Assembly: GCF_014283215.1 (NCBI RefSeq)
Contig: NZ_JACOMF010000029.1
Span: 1-64,000 of the forward strand
Reading direction: 5' to 3'
Length of the DNA stretch: 64,000 nt
Source: Siccirubricoccus deserti
GTDB lineage: Bacteria; Pseudomonadota; Alphaproteobacteria; Acetobacterales; Acetobacteraceae
The notes beneath the pieces are model-generated. The model saw only the letters and a list, made by a program, of their open reading frames with translations, did not search any database and was not told the DNA's origin. Numbering within the stretch: the stretch's first letter is position 1; each line of letters begins with the position of its first letter. The translations under genes and the position numbers were made by a program. Of this stretch, positions 54,270 to 62,938 are shown in pieces.

Positions 54270-55442
54270 CTAGAGCGTGCGGCCGATGATCTCCCGCATG
54301 ACCTCGCTCGATCCGCCGTAGATCCGGCCGACCCGGGCATCGGCCCAGGCGCGGCCGATCTCGTATTCGGCCATGTAGCCATAGCCGCCGTGGATCTGCA
54401 GGAAATCGTCGAACAGCCGGTTCTGCATCTCGGCACCCAGCAGCTTGGCTGTCGCCGCCAGTTCCACGGTCAACTCCCCGCGCAGGTGCAGCGCCAGGCA
54501 ATGATCGGCGAAGACCCGGAACATTGCAGCCTGGGCCTTGGCATCCGCCAGCTTGAAGCGGTTGTGCTGGAAGTCGATCACCGACTGGCCGAAGACCTGC
54601 CGTTCGCGGGCGTAGTCCACCGTCTTCTGCAGCATCACCTCCATCCCCATCGCCGCCCGCACGGCGATCACCAGCCGTTCCTGCGGCAGGTTGCGGATGA
54701 GGTAGGAGAAGCCCTTGTTCTCCTCGCCCAGCAGGTTGCCGACCGGCACCCGGACATCCTCGAAGAACAACTCCGAGGTGTCCTGTGCATGCAGGCCGAT
54801 CTTCTCCAGGTTGCGGCCCTTGGTGAAGCCCGGCGTGCCGGCGGGGACGCAGATCAGGCTGATGCCCTTGCGCCCCGCGGAGGGGTCGGTCTTGGCGCAG
54901 ACGATGACCAGATCCGCCAGCTGGCCGTTGCTGATGAAGGTCTTGGAGCCATTGATGACGTAATGGTCGCCGTCGCGCTTCGCCGTGGTGCGCATCGCCT
55001 TGAGGTCGCTGCCCATGCCCGGCTCGGTCATGGCGATGGCGCCGATGATCTCGCCGCGCGCCATCTTCGGCAGCCATTCGCGCTTCCGCTCCTCGCTCGC
55101 CAGATCGGCGATGTAGGGCACGACGATGTCGGAATGCAGCGGGAAGCCAGGGCCGGTGCAGTTGGTCCGGGCGATCTCCTCGATGATGACGGCGGAATAG
55201 CCGAAATCGGCGCCGGCGCCGCCGTATTCCTCCGCCAGCATCGGGCAGAGCAGCCCGGCGCTGCCTGCTTCCAGCCACAGGCTGCGCGGCACGATGCCAT
55301 CCCGTTCCCATTGCCGGTGGAAGGGCACGATGTGCTTCTCGAAGAAGCGGCGCACCTGGCCGCGGAAGATCTCGTGATCGGAGGAAAAGACACTCCGCGG
55401 GCCAGTGAGACTGGCGGCGGTGCCGCCCATGGTGGTGTCCAT
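54270..55442 (-). CDS. Acyl-CoA dehydrogenase
   Basis: The 390-residue flavoenzyme introduces an alpha,beta double bond into an acyl-CoA. The three ACAD domains are complete: AEEYGGAGADFGYSAVIIEE, AMTEPGMGSDLKAMRTTA (FAD contact), GSKTFISNGQLADLVIV and the C-terminal QIHGGYGYMAEYEIGRAWAD split before GGSSEVMREIIGR. The second ATG of a tandem pair (55442) fits the GGGAGG site. It follows a CaiB-type CoA-transferase by 14 bases and forms an operon with it, so the pair probably activates and oxidises one carboxylate. The substrate is unknown. Confidence 0.93.
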   Translation of the reverse strand: MDTTMGGTAASLTGPRSVFSSDHEIFRGQVRRFFEKHIVPFHRQWERDGIVPRSLWLEAGSAGLLCPMLAEEYGGAGADFGYSAVIIEEIARTNCTGPGFPLHSDIVVPYIADLASEERKREWLPKMARGEIIGAIAMTEPGMGSDLKAMRTTAKRDGDHYVINGSKTFISNGQLADLVIVCAKTDPSAGRKGISLICVPAGTPGFTKGRNLEKIGLHAQDTSELFFEDVRVPVGNLLGEENKGFSYLIRNLPQERLVIAVRAAMGMEVMLQKTVDYARERQVFGQSVIDFQHNRFKLADAKAQAAMFRVFADHCLALHLRGELTVELAATAKLLGAEMQNRLFDDFLQIHGGYGYMAEYEIGRAWADARVGRIYGGSSEVMREIIGRTL

Positions 55443-55456
55443 CATTGTCCTCCCGT

Positions 55457-56581
55457 TCAGATGGCTGCGGCGTCGCGCAGGGCGGTGATCTCGGCCGTGG
55501 TGAAGCCGGCATCCCGCAGCACCGCCTCTGTGTGCTCGCCGCGCAGCGCGGCGGGGGCGCCGGGCTCGGCCGGGGTGCGGCTGAAGCGCGGCGCCGGGGC
55601 GGGCTGCACCACGCCGTCGCGGGCGAGGAAGGTGCCGCGCGCGGCATTGTGCGGATGCGCCGGCGCTTCCTCCATGTCGAGCACAGGGGCGACGCAGGCA
55701 TCCGTGCCCTCGAACAGAGCCGCCCAGTCGTCCCGCGTGCGGGTCAGGAAGATCGCCGTCAGCTCGGCCTTCAGCGCCGGCCAGCTGGCGGGCTCCATCC
55801 GGTCCGGGAAGCGATTCGAATCGAGGCCGAGCTTGTCGCACATCAGGGCGAAGAATTGCGGCTCGATCGGCCCGACCGAGAGCCAGCGGCCGTCGGCGCA
55901 TTCATAGGTGTCGTACCAGGGGGAGGCGCCATCCAGCATGTTGCTGCCGCGCTGGTTGCCCCAGCGGCCGCGTGCCTTCATGGCGTAGATCGGCGCCATC
56001 AGCAGCGCCGCGCCATCGACCATCGCCGCATCCACCACCTGGCCCTGGCCGGTGCGCTGCGCCGAGAGCAGCCCGGCCAGCAGACCCATCGCCAGCAGCA
56101 TGCCACCGCCGCCGTAGTCGCCGACGAGGTTGAGCGGCGGCACCGGACGCTCCCCGGGACGGCCAATGGCCCAGAGCGCGCCGGTCAGGGCGATGTAGTT
56201 CATGTCATGCCCGGCTGATTGGGCCAGCGGCCCGTCCTGCCCCCAGCCGGTCATCCGGCCGTAGACGAGGCGCGGGTTGCGGCCGAGGCAGGCATCGGGC
56301 CCAAGACCGAGACGTTCCGTCACCCCGGGGCGGAAGCCTTCCAGCAGCGCATCGGCGCCCTCCACCAGCCGCAGCACCGCGGCGATGGCGTGCGGGGACT
56401 TCAGGTCAAGGGCGATGGAGCGGCGGCCGCGGCCGGTGAAGTCACGGCGGTCGCCGGGCGGGCCCGCCTTGCGGTCGATCCGGATCACCTCGGCCCCGAG
56501 ATCGGCCAACACCATGGCGCAGAAGGGGCCGGGGCCGATGCCGGCGAATTCCAGGATGCGAAAGCCCTGCAACGGTCCCAT
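55457..56581 (-). CDS. CaiB/BaiF-family CoA-transferase
   Basis: This 374-residue class III CoA-transferase, related also to alpha-methylacyl-CoA racemase, has the family N-terminus ([20 protein letters not shown]), the [10 protein letters not shown] strand, [10 protein letters not shown], and a conserved Asp in the VVDAAMVDG segment equivalent to the CoA-ester-forming residue of formyl-CoA transferase. GGAGGAG lies five bases before ATG 56581. It leads a two-gene operon with the acyl-CoA dehydrogenase and is divergent from a Bug receptor. Whether it is a transferase or racemase cannot be settled by sequence alone. Confidence 0.9.
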   Translation of the reverse strand: MGPLQGFRILEFAGIGPGPFCAMVLADLGAEVIRIDRKAGPPGDRRDFTGRGRRSIALDLKSPHAIAAVLRLVEGADALLEGFRPGVTERLGLGPDACLGRNPRLVYGRMTGWGQDGPLAQSAGHDMNYIALTGALWAIGRPGERPVPPLNLVGDYGGGGMLLAMGLLAGLLSAQRTGQGQVVDAAMVDGAALLMAPIYAMKARGRWGNQRGSNMLDGASPWYDTYECADGRWLSVGPIEPQFFALMCDKLGLDSNRFPDRMEPASWPALKAELTAIFLTRTRDDWAALFEGTDACVAPVLDMEEAPAHPHNAARGTFLARDGVVQPAPAPRFSRTPAEPGAPAALRGEHTEAVLRDAGFTTAEITALRDAAAI

Positions 56582-56866
56582 CGTGTCTCCTCCATTGCCG
56601 GCAGCCTAGCATGAGGACGGGGTTTGACAGCCACCGCCTTGCCGCCCGACCTTCGGCGCGGATTGGAGGGACCGGCAGCATGGCCCGGCACAGCGCCACG
56701 CATCATCGGCCGGAAGGGCTGCACTACCTTGGCACTGTTTTCGCCTCGATCCTCGATGAGAAGGGACGCCGGGACCACTCCAGGCGCAGGCGACCGCCCT
56801 CGGCGGCGGCACGGTGACGCATGGCCGCGGCCAGGCGGCGGTGCCGACGGCACGGGTGAACCCGCC

Positions 56867-57835
56867 GTGATCCGCCGCCGCGCCCTGCTGGCCTCCGCCG
56901 CGCTGCCCTTCGCCGCGCAGGCCCGGACCAGTGGCGGTGCCTGGCCGGACCGGCCGGTGCGCCTGGTAGTGCCCTATACGCCGGGCGGGGCCAACGACAT
57001 CCTTGCGCGGCTCTATGGCCAGCGGCTGGCCGAGCGCCTCGGCCAGCCCTTCGTGGTGGAGAATCGCCCGGGCGCCCAGGCGATCCTTGGTGCGGAACTG
57101 GTGGCGCGGGCGGTGCCGGATGGCCATACGCTGCTGATCGGCGCCAGCGGCCCCATCGTCTTCAACCCCGCCACCTACGACCGGCTGCCCTATGATCCGC
57201 TGCGCGACTTCGCGCCCGTGTCGCTGCTGGCGGCCTTTCCGCTGGTGCTGGTGGTCGCCACCGGCAGCCCCTTCCGCACCATGCAGGACCTGCTGGCCTT
57301 CGCGCGCGACCATCCGGAGCAGTGCAGTTACGGCGCCAGCGCCACCAGCTTCCAACTGCCGACCGAGTTGCTGAACCAGCGCGCCGGCACCCGCTTCATC
57401 CATGTCGCCTATCGCGGCAGCGCCGATACGGTGAACGCGGTCGCCAATGATGAGGTGACCATGGCGCTGGTCGATACCGGCCCGGCCGCCGTCGCCTTCC
57501 AGGCTGGGCGGGTGCGCGTGCTGGCGGTGACGGCGGCGCAGCGGCTGCCCGCCTGGCCGGACAGCCCGACCATGGCGGAGCTGGACTACCCCGACCTGAC
57601 CTTGCGGCTGTGGAGTGGGATGCTGGCGCCTGCCGGCACGCCGGCCGCTATCCTCGAACACCTTGCCACCGAGGCCGCGGCGACCGGCCATGAGCCGATG
57701 ATCCGGCAAAAGCTTCAGGCACTGTCGCTTGATCCGGTCGGCTTGATGCCGGAGGCATTTCGGCAGGTGATCAAGACGGAGCTGCCGCTCTGGGCGGAGG
57801 TGGCGCGGAAGGCGGGAATTCGGTTGGAGAGGTGA
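56867..57835 (+). CDS. Bug-family tripartite tricarboxylate transporter receptor, copy 3
   Basis: The 322-residue receptor starts at GTG 56867, with GGGTGA seven bases upstream and a twin-arginine-like signal (IRRRALLASAALPFAAQA). Bug motifs follow: WPDRPVRLVVPYTPGGANDI, VENRPGAQAI and VPDGHTLLI. No permease genes are nearby. It is divergent from the CoA-transferase/acyl-CoA dehydrogenase operon, so its ligand may be the acid that those enzymes process. That link is inference from position. A tandem hairpin lies directly after the stop. Confidence 0.9.
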   Translation: MIRRRALLASAALPFAAQARTSGGAWPDRPVRLVVPYTPGGANDILARLYGQRLAERLGQPFVVENRPGAQAILGAELVARAVPDGHTLLIGASGPIVFNPATYDRLPYDPLRDFAPVSLLAAFPLVLVVATGSPFRTMQDLLAFARDHPEQCSYGASATSFQLPTELLNQRAGTRFIHVAYRGSADTVNAVANDEVTMALVDTGPAAVAFQAGRVRVLAVTAAQRLPAWPDSPTMAELDYPDLTLRLWSGMLAPAGTPAAILEHLATEAAATGHEPMIRQKLQALSLDPVGLMPEAFRQVIKTELPLWAEVARKAGIRLER

Positions 57836-57847
57836 CCGCGCGAGTGT

Positions 57848-57903
57848 TGGGGAAGGCGGCGCCTTCCCCAGATCCCTACCGCCAGGGGGCGGGCGCCCCC
57901 TGG
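57848..57903. terminator. Tandem hairpin element between convergent genes
   Basis: A 10-bp stem (TGGGGAAGGC, loop GGC, 57848-57870) is followed after 11 bases by a 9-bp stem (CCAGGGGGC, loop GGGC, 57882-57903). Both stems are perfect. It ends 11 bases before the stop of the convergent lactonase-like gene. The layout matches the element at 21484-21540. Confidence 0.6.
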
Positions 57904-57914
57904 ACCAGCCCGGG

Positions 57915-58697
57915 TTACTCGCTTGGCGGCAGGTCGAGGCGGGCGACGATGCCTTCCAGCCCCGGCACTGCCGGATAGCGGCGCATCACCTCAGGGTCAT
58001 GGCCCGGCACGATGTGTTGCGGGCTCGGCGCGAGTTGGCGGAGCTTGTCGAAGCCCTCCAGCATCTCGCCGATGTGGAAGGCGGTGGTGAAGGGGCGGCC
58101 GGCTTCCATGTTCTCGTAGAAATGCGTGACGTCGGAGGCGAGCACGACCGTGCCGCGCTGCGTCTCCACCGTCACGCATTGCAGCCCGGCGGAGTGCCCC
58201 TTCACCAGATAGGTGCGGATGCCGGGGGCGATCTCGGCGTCGCCGCCCAGCATGCGGACGCGCTGGCCGAAGTTCAGCTTCACCATGCCGGCGATGTCAT
58301 CCGGCTCGAAGCTGTGCGACAGCTTCGGGTAGCGCATGTACCGGCCGCAGGCGTAGTGCATTTCCGATTCCTGCAGGTGGAAATCCGCCTTGGGAAATTT
58401 GTCGAAGCTGCCGACGTGGTCGTAGTGCAGATGCGTCAGGATGACATCCTGCACATTCGCCGGATCCAGCCCGATGAGCTTCAGGCTGTCCGCCGGGCAG
58501 CGCAGCCATTGCCGCTTGCGGCGCTTCGCCACCGCCTCGGTGAAGCCGGCGTCGATGACGAAGCTGCGCTGCTCGCCGATCGCCGCCCAGACGAAGTAGT
58601 CCATCGGCATCGGCGCGTCATGCGGATCGCCGCCGATGAAATGATCCGCTCGCTTCGCGTCGCGATGCGCGTAGCGGATGGCGTAGACGCGGTACAT
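57915..58697 (-). CDS. MBL-fold hydrolase of the N-acyl-homoserine-lactonase type
   Basis: The 260-residue dinuclear zinc hydrolase has HLHYDH (His89, His91, Asp93, His94), a VKGHSAGLQ motif, a LASDVTHFYENM motif with the bridging Asp, and a terminal His in IVPGHDPEV. Closest known proteins are AHL lactonases of the AiiA type and related lactonases. The start overlaps the stop of the upstream dehydrogenase as ATGA, so the two are translationally coupled. A catabolic lactone substrate is as plausible as quorum quenching. Confidence 0.87.
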   Translation of the reverse strand: MYRVYAIRYAHRDAKRADHFIGGDPHDAPMPMDYFVWAAIGEQRSFVIDAGFTEAVAKRRKRQWLRCPADSLKLIGLDPANVQDVILTHLHYDHVGSFDKFPKADFHLQESEMHYACGRYMRYPKLSHSFEPDDIAGMVKLNFGQRVRMLGGDAEIAPGIRTYLVKGHSAGLQCVTVETQRGTVVLASDVTHFYENMEAGRPFTTAFHIGEMLEGFDKLRQLAPSPQHIVPGHDPEVMRRYPAVPGLEGIVARLDLPPSE

Positions 58698-59629
58698 CAG
58701 CCCTTGTCCGAATCGAGGACCGATTTCACCTTCGCCCGGTCGCAGTTGATGGTGACGCCGGCACGCTCATTCTGCAGCAGCATGGTGACGCGGCTGTCGC
58801 GGTGGCTCCAGCCGCGGTTCAGCGCCTCGCTCATCTCCTCCTGCACCAGGTTGCAGAGCCGCATCGGCACGCCCACCTTGCGGCCGAGCCCGACCGCCAG
58901 CGAGACATCCTTGTAGGCCAGCTTCAGCGCGAAGGCCGGCGGGTCGTAGTGGTTGATCAGGTACTGGTCGGCGATGCGGTCGAAGGTGCGGCGGCGGCCG
59001 AGCGCACCTTCGCGGATCGCCTTCCACAACTCGATCGGGTCCATGCCTGCCTTCACGCCCATGGTGAAGGTCTCGGCCATCACCGTCTGGATGGCGTAGC
59101 CGGACAGGTTGTGCACCAGCTTGGCCACGGTGGCGGAGCCGATCGGGCCGATGTAGGAGGCTTTGTCGCCGAAGCTGTCGAGTACCGGCTTCAGCTTCTC
59201 GTACAGCGCCTTGTCGCCGCCGACCCAGATGGCCAGCTTGCCGCTGGCCGCGCCGTGCGGGCCGCCGCTGACCGGTGCATCGAACACCGCGGCACCCTTC
59301 GGCGCCATGTCGTCATGGATGCGGCGCACCAGATCCTGGCTGTTGGTCGACAGGTCGAAATACGCCATGCCGGGATGCGCGCCGGCGATCAGCCCATCCT
59401 CGCCGTAGATCACCGACTCGACCTCAGGCGGGCCAGGGAGGGAGGTGAAGACGACATCGGCGCGTTCCGCCACCTCCTTCGGGGTGGCGGCCCATTCGGC
59501 GCCGGCGTCGATGTGACGCTGGGCGTTCTGCCGGGCGATGTCGTTGACGACCAGCTTGTAGCCGCCCTTCTGCAGGTTGCTCGCCATGCTGGCACCCATG
59601 GTGCCGAGGCCGATAAATCCAACGATCAT
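58697..59629 (-). CDS. 3-Hydroxyisobutyrate dehydrogenase-family oxidoreductase
   Basis: The 310-residue beta-hydroxyacid dehydrogenase opens with the NAD(P)-binding motif GLGTMG at residues 7-12. It has the substrate-binding DAPVSGGPHGA segment and the catalytic Lys in ATVAKLVHNLSG. The family includes 3-hydroxyisobutyrate and tartronate semialdehyde reductases; the exact substrate is not evident. It starts at ATG 59629 with AAGG about 11 bases upstream. It overlaps the lactonase-like gene, suggesting consecutive steps on a hydroxy acid and its lactone. Confidence 0.9.
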   Translation of the reverse strand: MIVGFIGLGTMGASMASNLQKGGYKLVVNDIARQNAQRHIDAGAEWAATPKEVAERADVVFTSLPGPPEVESVIYGEDGLIAGAHPGMAYFDLSTNSQDLVRRIHDDMAPKGAAVFDAPVSGGPHGAASGKLAIWVGGDKALYEKLKPVLDSFGDKASYIGPIGSATVAKLVHNLSGYAIQTVMAETFTMGVKAGMDPIELWKAIREGALGRRRTFDRIADQYLINHYDPPAFALKLAYKDVSLAVGLGRKVGVPMRLCNLVQEEMSEALNRGWSHRDSRVTMLLQNERAGVTINCDRAKVKSVLDSDKG

Positions 59630-60102
59630 GTGTGTTCTGCCTTGGTTACGCGATTCAGCTGATGCCGGTTGGCGTCTCGGACGTCGCACGCACTATGCGC
59701 CGCGGTCATGGCCGACGACCAGCCGGCAGGAAGGGTGATGATCCCGCCGCGTCTCCGCGCGTCACGCCATGGCCAGCGAGCCGCCACGGCGGGCCGCCGG
59801 CTGTGGCTCGTGCGCCGGCACGACGGTGGTGATCATGCTGCGATGCCACCATGGCCGACGGGGGCGTTCCCCAGGATGCCGGCACAGGCGGATACCCCGT
59901 TCATCGTGACTGACCGGGAATGAATATTCTTCACCCTGTCGCCGCGCGACGGTGCTGCCATCCTGGGCTCCTCCGCATTCTCCGGCCACAATCCTGCGGC
60001 CAGCGGATCGAGACAGCAAGCCACGCACGCGAAGCGGGCCGGCGTTGCCGCCGGCCCGTCCCTTGCCCTGTTGGGCGCTCAGCTCAACTCAGCCCGCAGG
60101 TC
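59630..60102. other. Gene-free stretch upstream of the dehydrogenase operon
   Basis: No supported gene was found in these 473 bases. Short open frames exist on both strands, but none has a good binding site or recognisable protein. An AT-rich spot, GAATGAATATTCTTCA, lies at 59919-59934 with a near-palindromic GAATATTC core. A hairpin at 60036-60057 ends the region. Confidence 0.4.
60036..60057 (-). terminator. Possible terminator of the KGG stress-protein gene
   Basis: A perfect 8-bp stem (GGGCCGGC / GCCGGCCC) with a six-base loop lies 46 bases beyond the stop of the minus-strand KGG gene. There is no T-run. Confidence 0.45.
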
Positions 60103-60558
60103 TCAGCTGCGGTCGCCGTGGCTGGATTGGCCGCCCTTCTTGCCAACCTCGCTGGCCTTCTCGCGGTTCTGCGCGAAATTGCCAGGGTTGTGCTGGGCGC
60201 CACCGCCGCCACCGCTGTGCTGACCGCCGCTGCGTCCGGCTTCTCTGGCCTTCTGCGGGTCATTGGCGAAATTGCCGGGGTTGTTTTCCCGGCCCTGATG
60301 GGTGCCGCCGACATGGCCTGCCTCGCGGGCCTTCTGCGGGTCATTGGCGAAGTTCGCCGGATTGTTTTCCCGGCCCTGATGCATGCCGCCGACGTGGCCC
60401 GCCTCGCGGGCCCGCTCACGGTCGTTGGCGAAGTTGCCGGGGTTGTTCTCGGCGCCTTGGTGCGTGCCGCCTATATGGCCGGCCTTCGATGCCCTTTCGC
60501 GATCATTCGCAAAGTTGCCAGGATTGGAATTCTTGCTGCCGCCCTGGGTATTCGCCAT
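60103..60558 (-). CDS. KGG-repeat general stress protein
   Basis: The 151-residue hydrophilic protein consists of five tandem units starting at residues 12, 39, 66, 93 and 124. Each reads like NPGNFANDRERAREAGHVGG followed by MHQGREN; the first three repeat spacings are exactly 27 residues. This is the KGG/GsiB-type stress-protein pattern, also seen in E. coli YciG. The protein is Gly/Asn/Arg-rich and likely disordered, as for desiccation-protection proteins. ATG 60558 has AAGGA eight bases upstream. Recent repeat expansion is visible in the DNA. Confidence 0.88.
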   Translation of the reverse strand: MANTQGGSKNSNPGNFANDRERASKAGHIGGTHQGAENNPGNFANDRERAREAGHVGGMHQGRENNPANFANDPQKAREAGHVGGTHQGRENNPGNFANDPQKAREAGRSGGQHSGGGGGAQHNPGNFAQNREKASEVGKKGGQSSHGDRS

Positions 60559-60689
60559 GTGCGGGATCCTTCCACTGGTTATTTTCGCCTGGCCGCCGGT
60601 TGGCGACCTGCCCGACCACAACGTGGCGGCGCCCAGAAGGATGCTTGTGCGGTGCCAGGATGGCTAGAAATTCCAGTGCAATATCAATA

Positions 60690-60872
60690 CTATGATGCTA
60701 TCGGCGGCGGCATCTCCCGTGGCCCTGGCGGAGTTTGCGGGGGCAGTTCCGGACCCGGTCCGGGAACCGGCGGGATGGGGTCCGGCCCGGGGTCGGGCCG
60801 CGGTGCAGGGGGCGAGGGCGGAATCTCCGGGCCGGGGAAGCCGGGCGGCGGACGGGGATCTGAAGGTGGCAT
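60690..60872 (-). CDS. Small proline-rich protein (60 aa)
   Basis: The 60-residue product is about 45 percent proline, with acidic residues interspersed (PPSDPRPPPGFPGPEIPPSP at the start, ending REMPPPIAS). The ATG at 60872 has a strong AGGAGAAGGAG element five bases upstream, the main support for translation. No membrane segment or family is recognised. It lies 131 bases upstream of the KGG stress gene on the same strand, so it could be stress-related. Coding status is probable, not certain. Confidence 0.5.
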   Translation of the reverse strand: MPPSDPRPPPGFPGPEIPPSPPAPRPDPGPDPIPPVPGPGPELPPQTPPGPREMPPPIAS

Positions 60873-61029
60873 GAACTCTCCTTCTCCTGCCGCGCCCAAT
60901 GCGCGGCGGCATGGAGTGGAGTTAACGCGCGATACCATGCTGATGTTGCCCCGCCCCGATGCCGGTCACTGCGCCATGCCCTCGGACGTGCCTGCTGGCC
61001 TGCCCACCGGGGAGCATTCCATGGAGCAT

Positions 61030-61560
61030 TTCACCATGCTGGTCCTGGCCAGCCTGCCGCTGGCTGTGCGACCGGCGCCTTCATCTTGAACTGTGGTCCG
61101 CCGAGCAGAACCGGAGTCGCATAGGCGCTCATGCAGAGGATGGACACCAGCATGCAGCCCGCAGCGACGCCGGGCAGCGCCGGCGGCAGCACCACCCGGT
61201 GCCGAGATTGCCGGCGGCTTCCTCCAGGTTGCGCGGAATGCCTTCCAGCACCGCCGCCAGGGCCAGGATCATCTAGGGCCCCGCGTCGGCGAGGATGTCG
61301 GCGATGACCGTGCCGCGGGTGTAGAGCAAGGTCAGCGACTTGCTGATCGGCCGATGCCCTGCAGCGCGGCGTTGATCGCGCCGTCGCGGCCGAGCAGCGC
61401 CATCCAGCCCGAGAAATCCAGCACCTGTGGCGCCATCCGCACCATGTAGCCGTATCCGGACGCTGGTCGGCACGGTGCCGGCGGAGCAGGCATTCCGGCC
61501 GATCGAGCAGGGGAGCTGTCCGCTGGTACGGCGGTAGTTCGCAGCGGCACCGGCCGGGAC
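61030..61560 (-). pseudogene. Decayed ABC transporter permease (polyamine/PotB-like) pseudogene
   Basis: Read leftwards, pieces of an inner-membrane permease appear in different frames. They are FSGWMALLGRDGAINAALQG (from ~61410), then after a frame change ISKSLTLLYTRGTVIADIL, an in-frame TAG, MILALAAVLEGIPRNLEEAA and AGNLG, then another frame change to VVLPPALPGVAAGCMLVSIL and SAYATPVLLGGPQFKM (to ~61075). The EAAGNLG piece is the EAA loop that docks on the ATPase. At least two frameshifts and a stop break the gene, and N-terminal helices are missing. The closest type is the spermidine/putrescine permease family. Confidence 0.75.
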
Positions 61561-61581
61561 CGCCGGTGTGGCGCGATCGGC

Positions 61582-62817
61582 TCAGCCCAGCCGGTCGATC
61601 AGCGCCTCGCCCGCTTTCATGACGAAGGGGATGCGCTCGCCCTGGCCGGTCAGGACGCCGATGTCGGCGATCGGATCGCCCTCCACCAGGATCAGATCGG
61701 CCAGGGCGCCGGGCTTGATGACGCCCAGCTCGCCGCCCTTGCGCAGCAGCGTCGCATTCACACTGGTGGCGCTGCGCAGCACATCGGCGGCGGGCAGCAC
61801 CTGGCGGCGGATGACGAACTCATCCGACTGCCGGGCGTGCATCTCCGCCAGCAGATCGGTGCCGAAGCCCATGGCGACGCCGGCGCGGGACAGGATTTCC
61901 AGGCTGCCGAGGCCGGCGCCCTTGACGTCGCCGAGCTTGCGCATGCTCTCGGGCGCCAGGCCGAGTGCCGGCCCCTCGGCCTCCAGCGCCTCATAGGTGA
62001 CGAGGGTCGGCACCGCGAAGGCGCCTTTCTCCGCCATGAAGGCGGCGGTCGGCGAGTCGATCAGGTTCGCATGCTCGATCGATCGGACGCCGAGCCGCAC
62101 CGCGCGGTGGATGCTCTCCGGCGTATAGGCATGCGCCAGCACATAGCTGCGCCAGGCCGAGGCCTCCCACACCGCACAGGCGATCTCCTCGTCGCTGTAT
62201 TGCAGCGCATAGATCGGATCGGAGGGGGAGGCGACCCCGCCGCTCGCCATGATCTTGATGGCATGGGCGCCGCGCTTCAGCTCGCCACGCACCGCACGGC
62301 GTACCTCATCTACCCCATCCGCGATGGTGCTGATCGCCTGGGTCGGGGCGCAGCAGCCGCAGAATTGGTCGAGGAAGACATGGGGGCGCATGTCGCCATG
62401 GCCGCCGGTCGGCGACAGGGCGCGGCCCGGGTAGAACAGCCTCGGCGCGGTGATCAGCCCGGTCTCGATGGCGATGGCGAGGCCCCAATCGGCGCCGCCG
62501 GCGTCGCGGATGCTGGTGAAGCCGCGCTTCAGCGAGTCCTTCAACCGCTCCGCCGCGCGCAGCGCCTGCAGGCTGCGCGGCAGCCGGTCCAGCCGGCCGA
62601 GGTCGGCGTCGACGCCATAGGCATGCACATGCGCATCGATCAGCCCCGGCATCAGGGTGCGGCCGGCGCAATCCACCACCCGCGCCACGGCGCTGGCAAT
62701 GGGCGTATCCGCCACCTCCTTGATGCGGTCACCCTCGACCAGGATCTCGATGCCCTCGGCCAGGGTGTCGGCCAGGCCGTCGAACAGGCGGAGATTGCGG
62801 AACAGCGTGCTGGCCAT
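61582..62817 (-). CDS. Amidohydrolase family protein (imidazolonepropionase/prolidase-like)
   Basis: The 411-residue metal-dependent hydrolase has the TIM-barrel metal ligands in order: HVH (His63, His65 in LIDAHVHAYG), Lys in AIKIMASGG, His in VLAHAYTPE, His in SIEHANLID and Asp in FGTDLLAEM. The C-terminal GVIKPGALADLILVEGDP is the composite beta domain seen in imidazolonepropionase-like and Xaa-Pro/Arg dipeptidase-like members. No signal peptide. It is divergent from the iron-type alcohol dehydrogenase gene across about 120 bases. The substrate is unknown. Confidence 0.91.
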   Translation of the reverse strand: MASTLFRNLRLFDGLADTLAEGIEILVEGDRIKEVADTPIASAVARVVDCAGRTLMPGLIDAHVHAYGVDADLGRLDRLPRSLQALRAAERLKDSLKRGFTSIRDAGGADWGLAIAIETGLITAPRLFYPGRALSPTGGHGDMRPHVFLDQFCGCCAPTQAISTIADGVDEVRRAVRGELKRGAHAIKIMASGGVASPSDPIYALQYSDEEIACAVWEASAWRSYVLAHAYTPESIHRAVRLGVRSIEHANLIDSPTAAFMAEKGAFAVPTLVTYEALEAEGPALGLAPESMRKLGDVKGAGLGSLEILSRAGVAMGFGTDLLAEMHARQSDEFVIRRQVLPAADVLRSATSVNATLLRKGGELGVIKPGALADLILVEGDPIADIGVLTGQGERIPFVMKAGEALIDRLG

Positions 62818-62870
62818 GCGGGCTCCGTGGCTCGGGGGGCGCTGGGCGGAGCATCGCGGATCGCGCCGGC

Positions 62871-62899
62871 TTGCACCAGCCGGCCACTGGCTGTGCTAG
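62871..62899 (+). promoter_or_regulatory. Candidate promoter for the iron-type alcohol dehydrogenase gene
   Basis: TTGCAC (62871-62876) and TGCTAG (62894-62899) are 17 bases apart, giving a start about 33 bases before ATG 62939. The 12-mer TGCTAGGCTGCC found here also occurs just upstream of the CoA-transferase gene on the minus strand (56601-56612). Confidence 0.4.
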
Positions 62900-62938
62900 G
62901 CTGCCCTCTCAGGGGAGAACAACCCGGGAGGGAACGCC

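Noticed and set aside
57915-58697. Firm assignment as a quorum-quenching AHL lactonase
   Set aside because: The zinc motif is shared by many MBL hydrolases, and the coupled dehydrogenase suggests catabolism, so only the family type is claimed.
59632-59923. Short plus-strand frames (66 and 84 codons)
   Set aside because: No binding site, no domain and mutual overlap; they are treated as non-coding.
60139-60530. CRISPR-like regular repeats
   Set aside because: The period is 81 bases and in frame. The repeats encode the KGG protein units, and there are no unique spacers.
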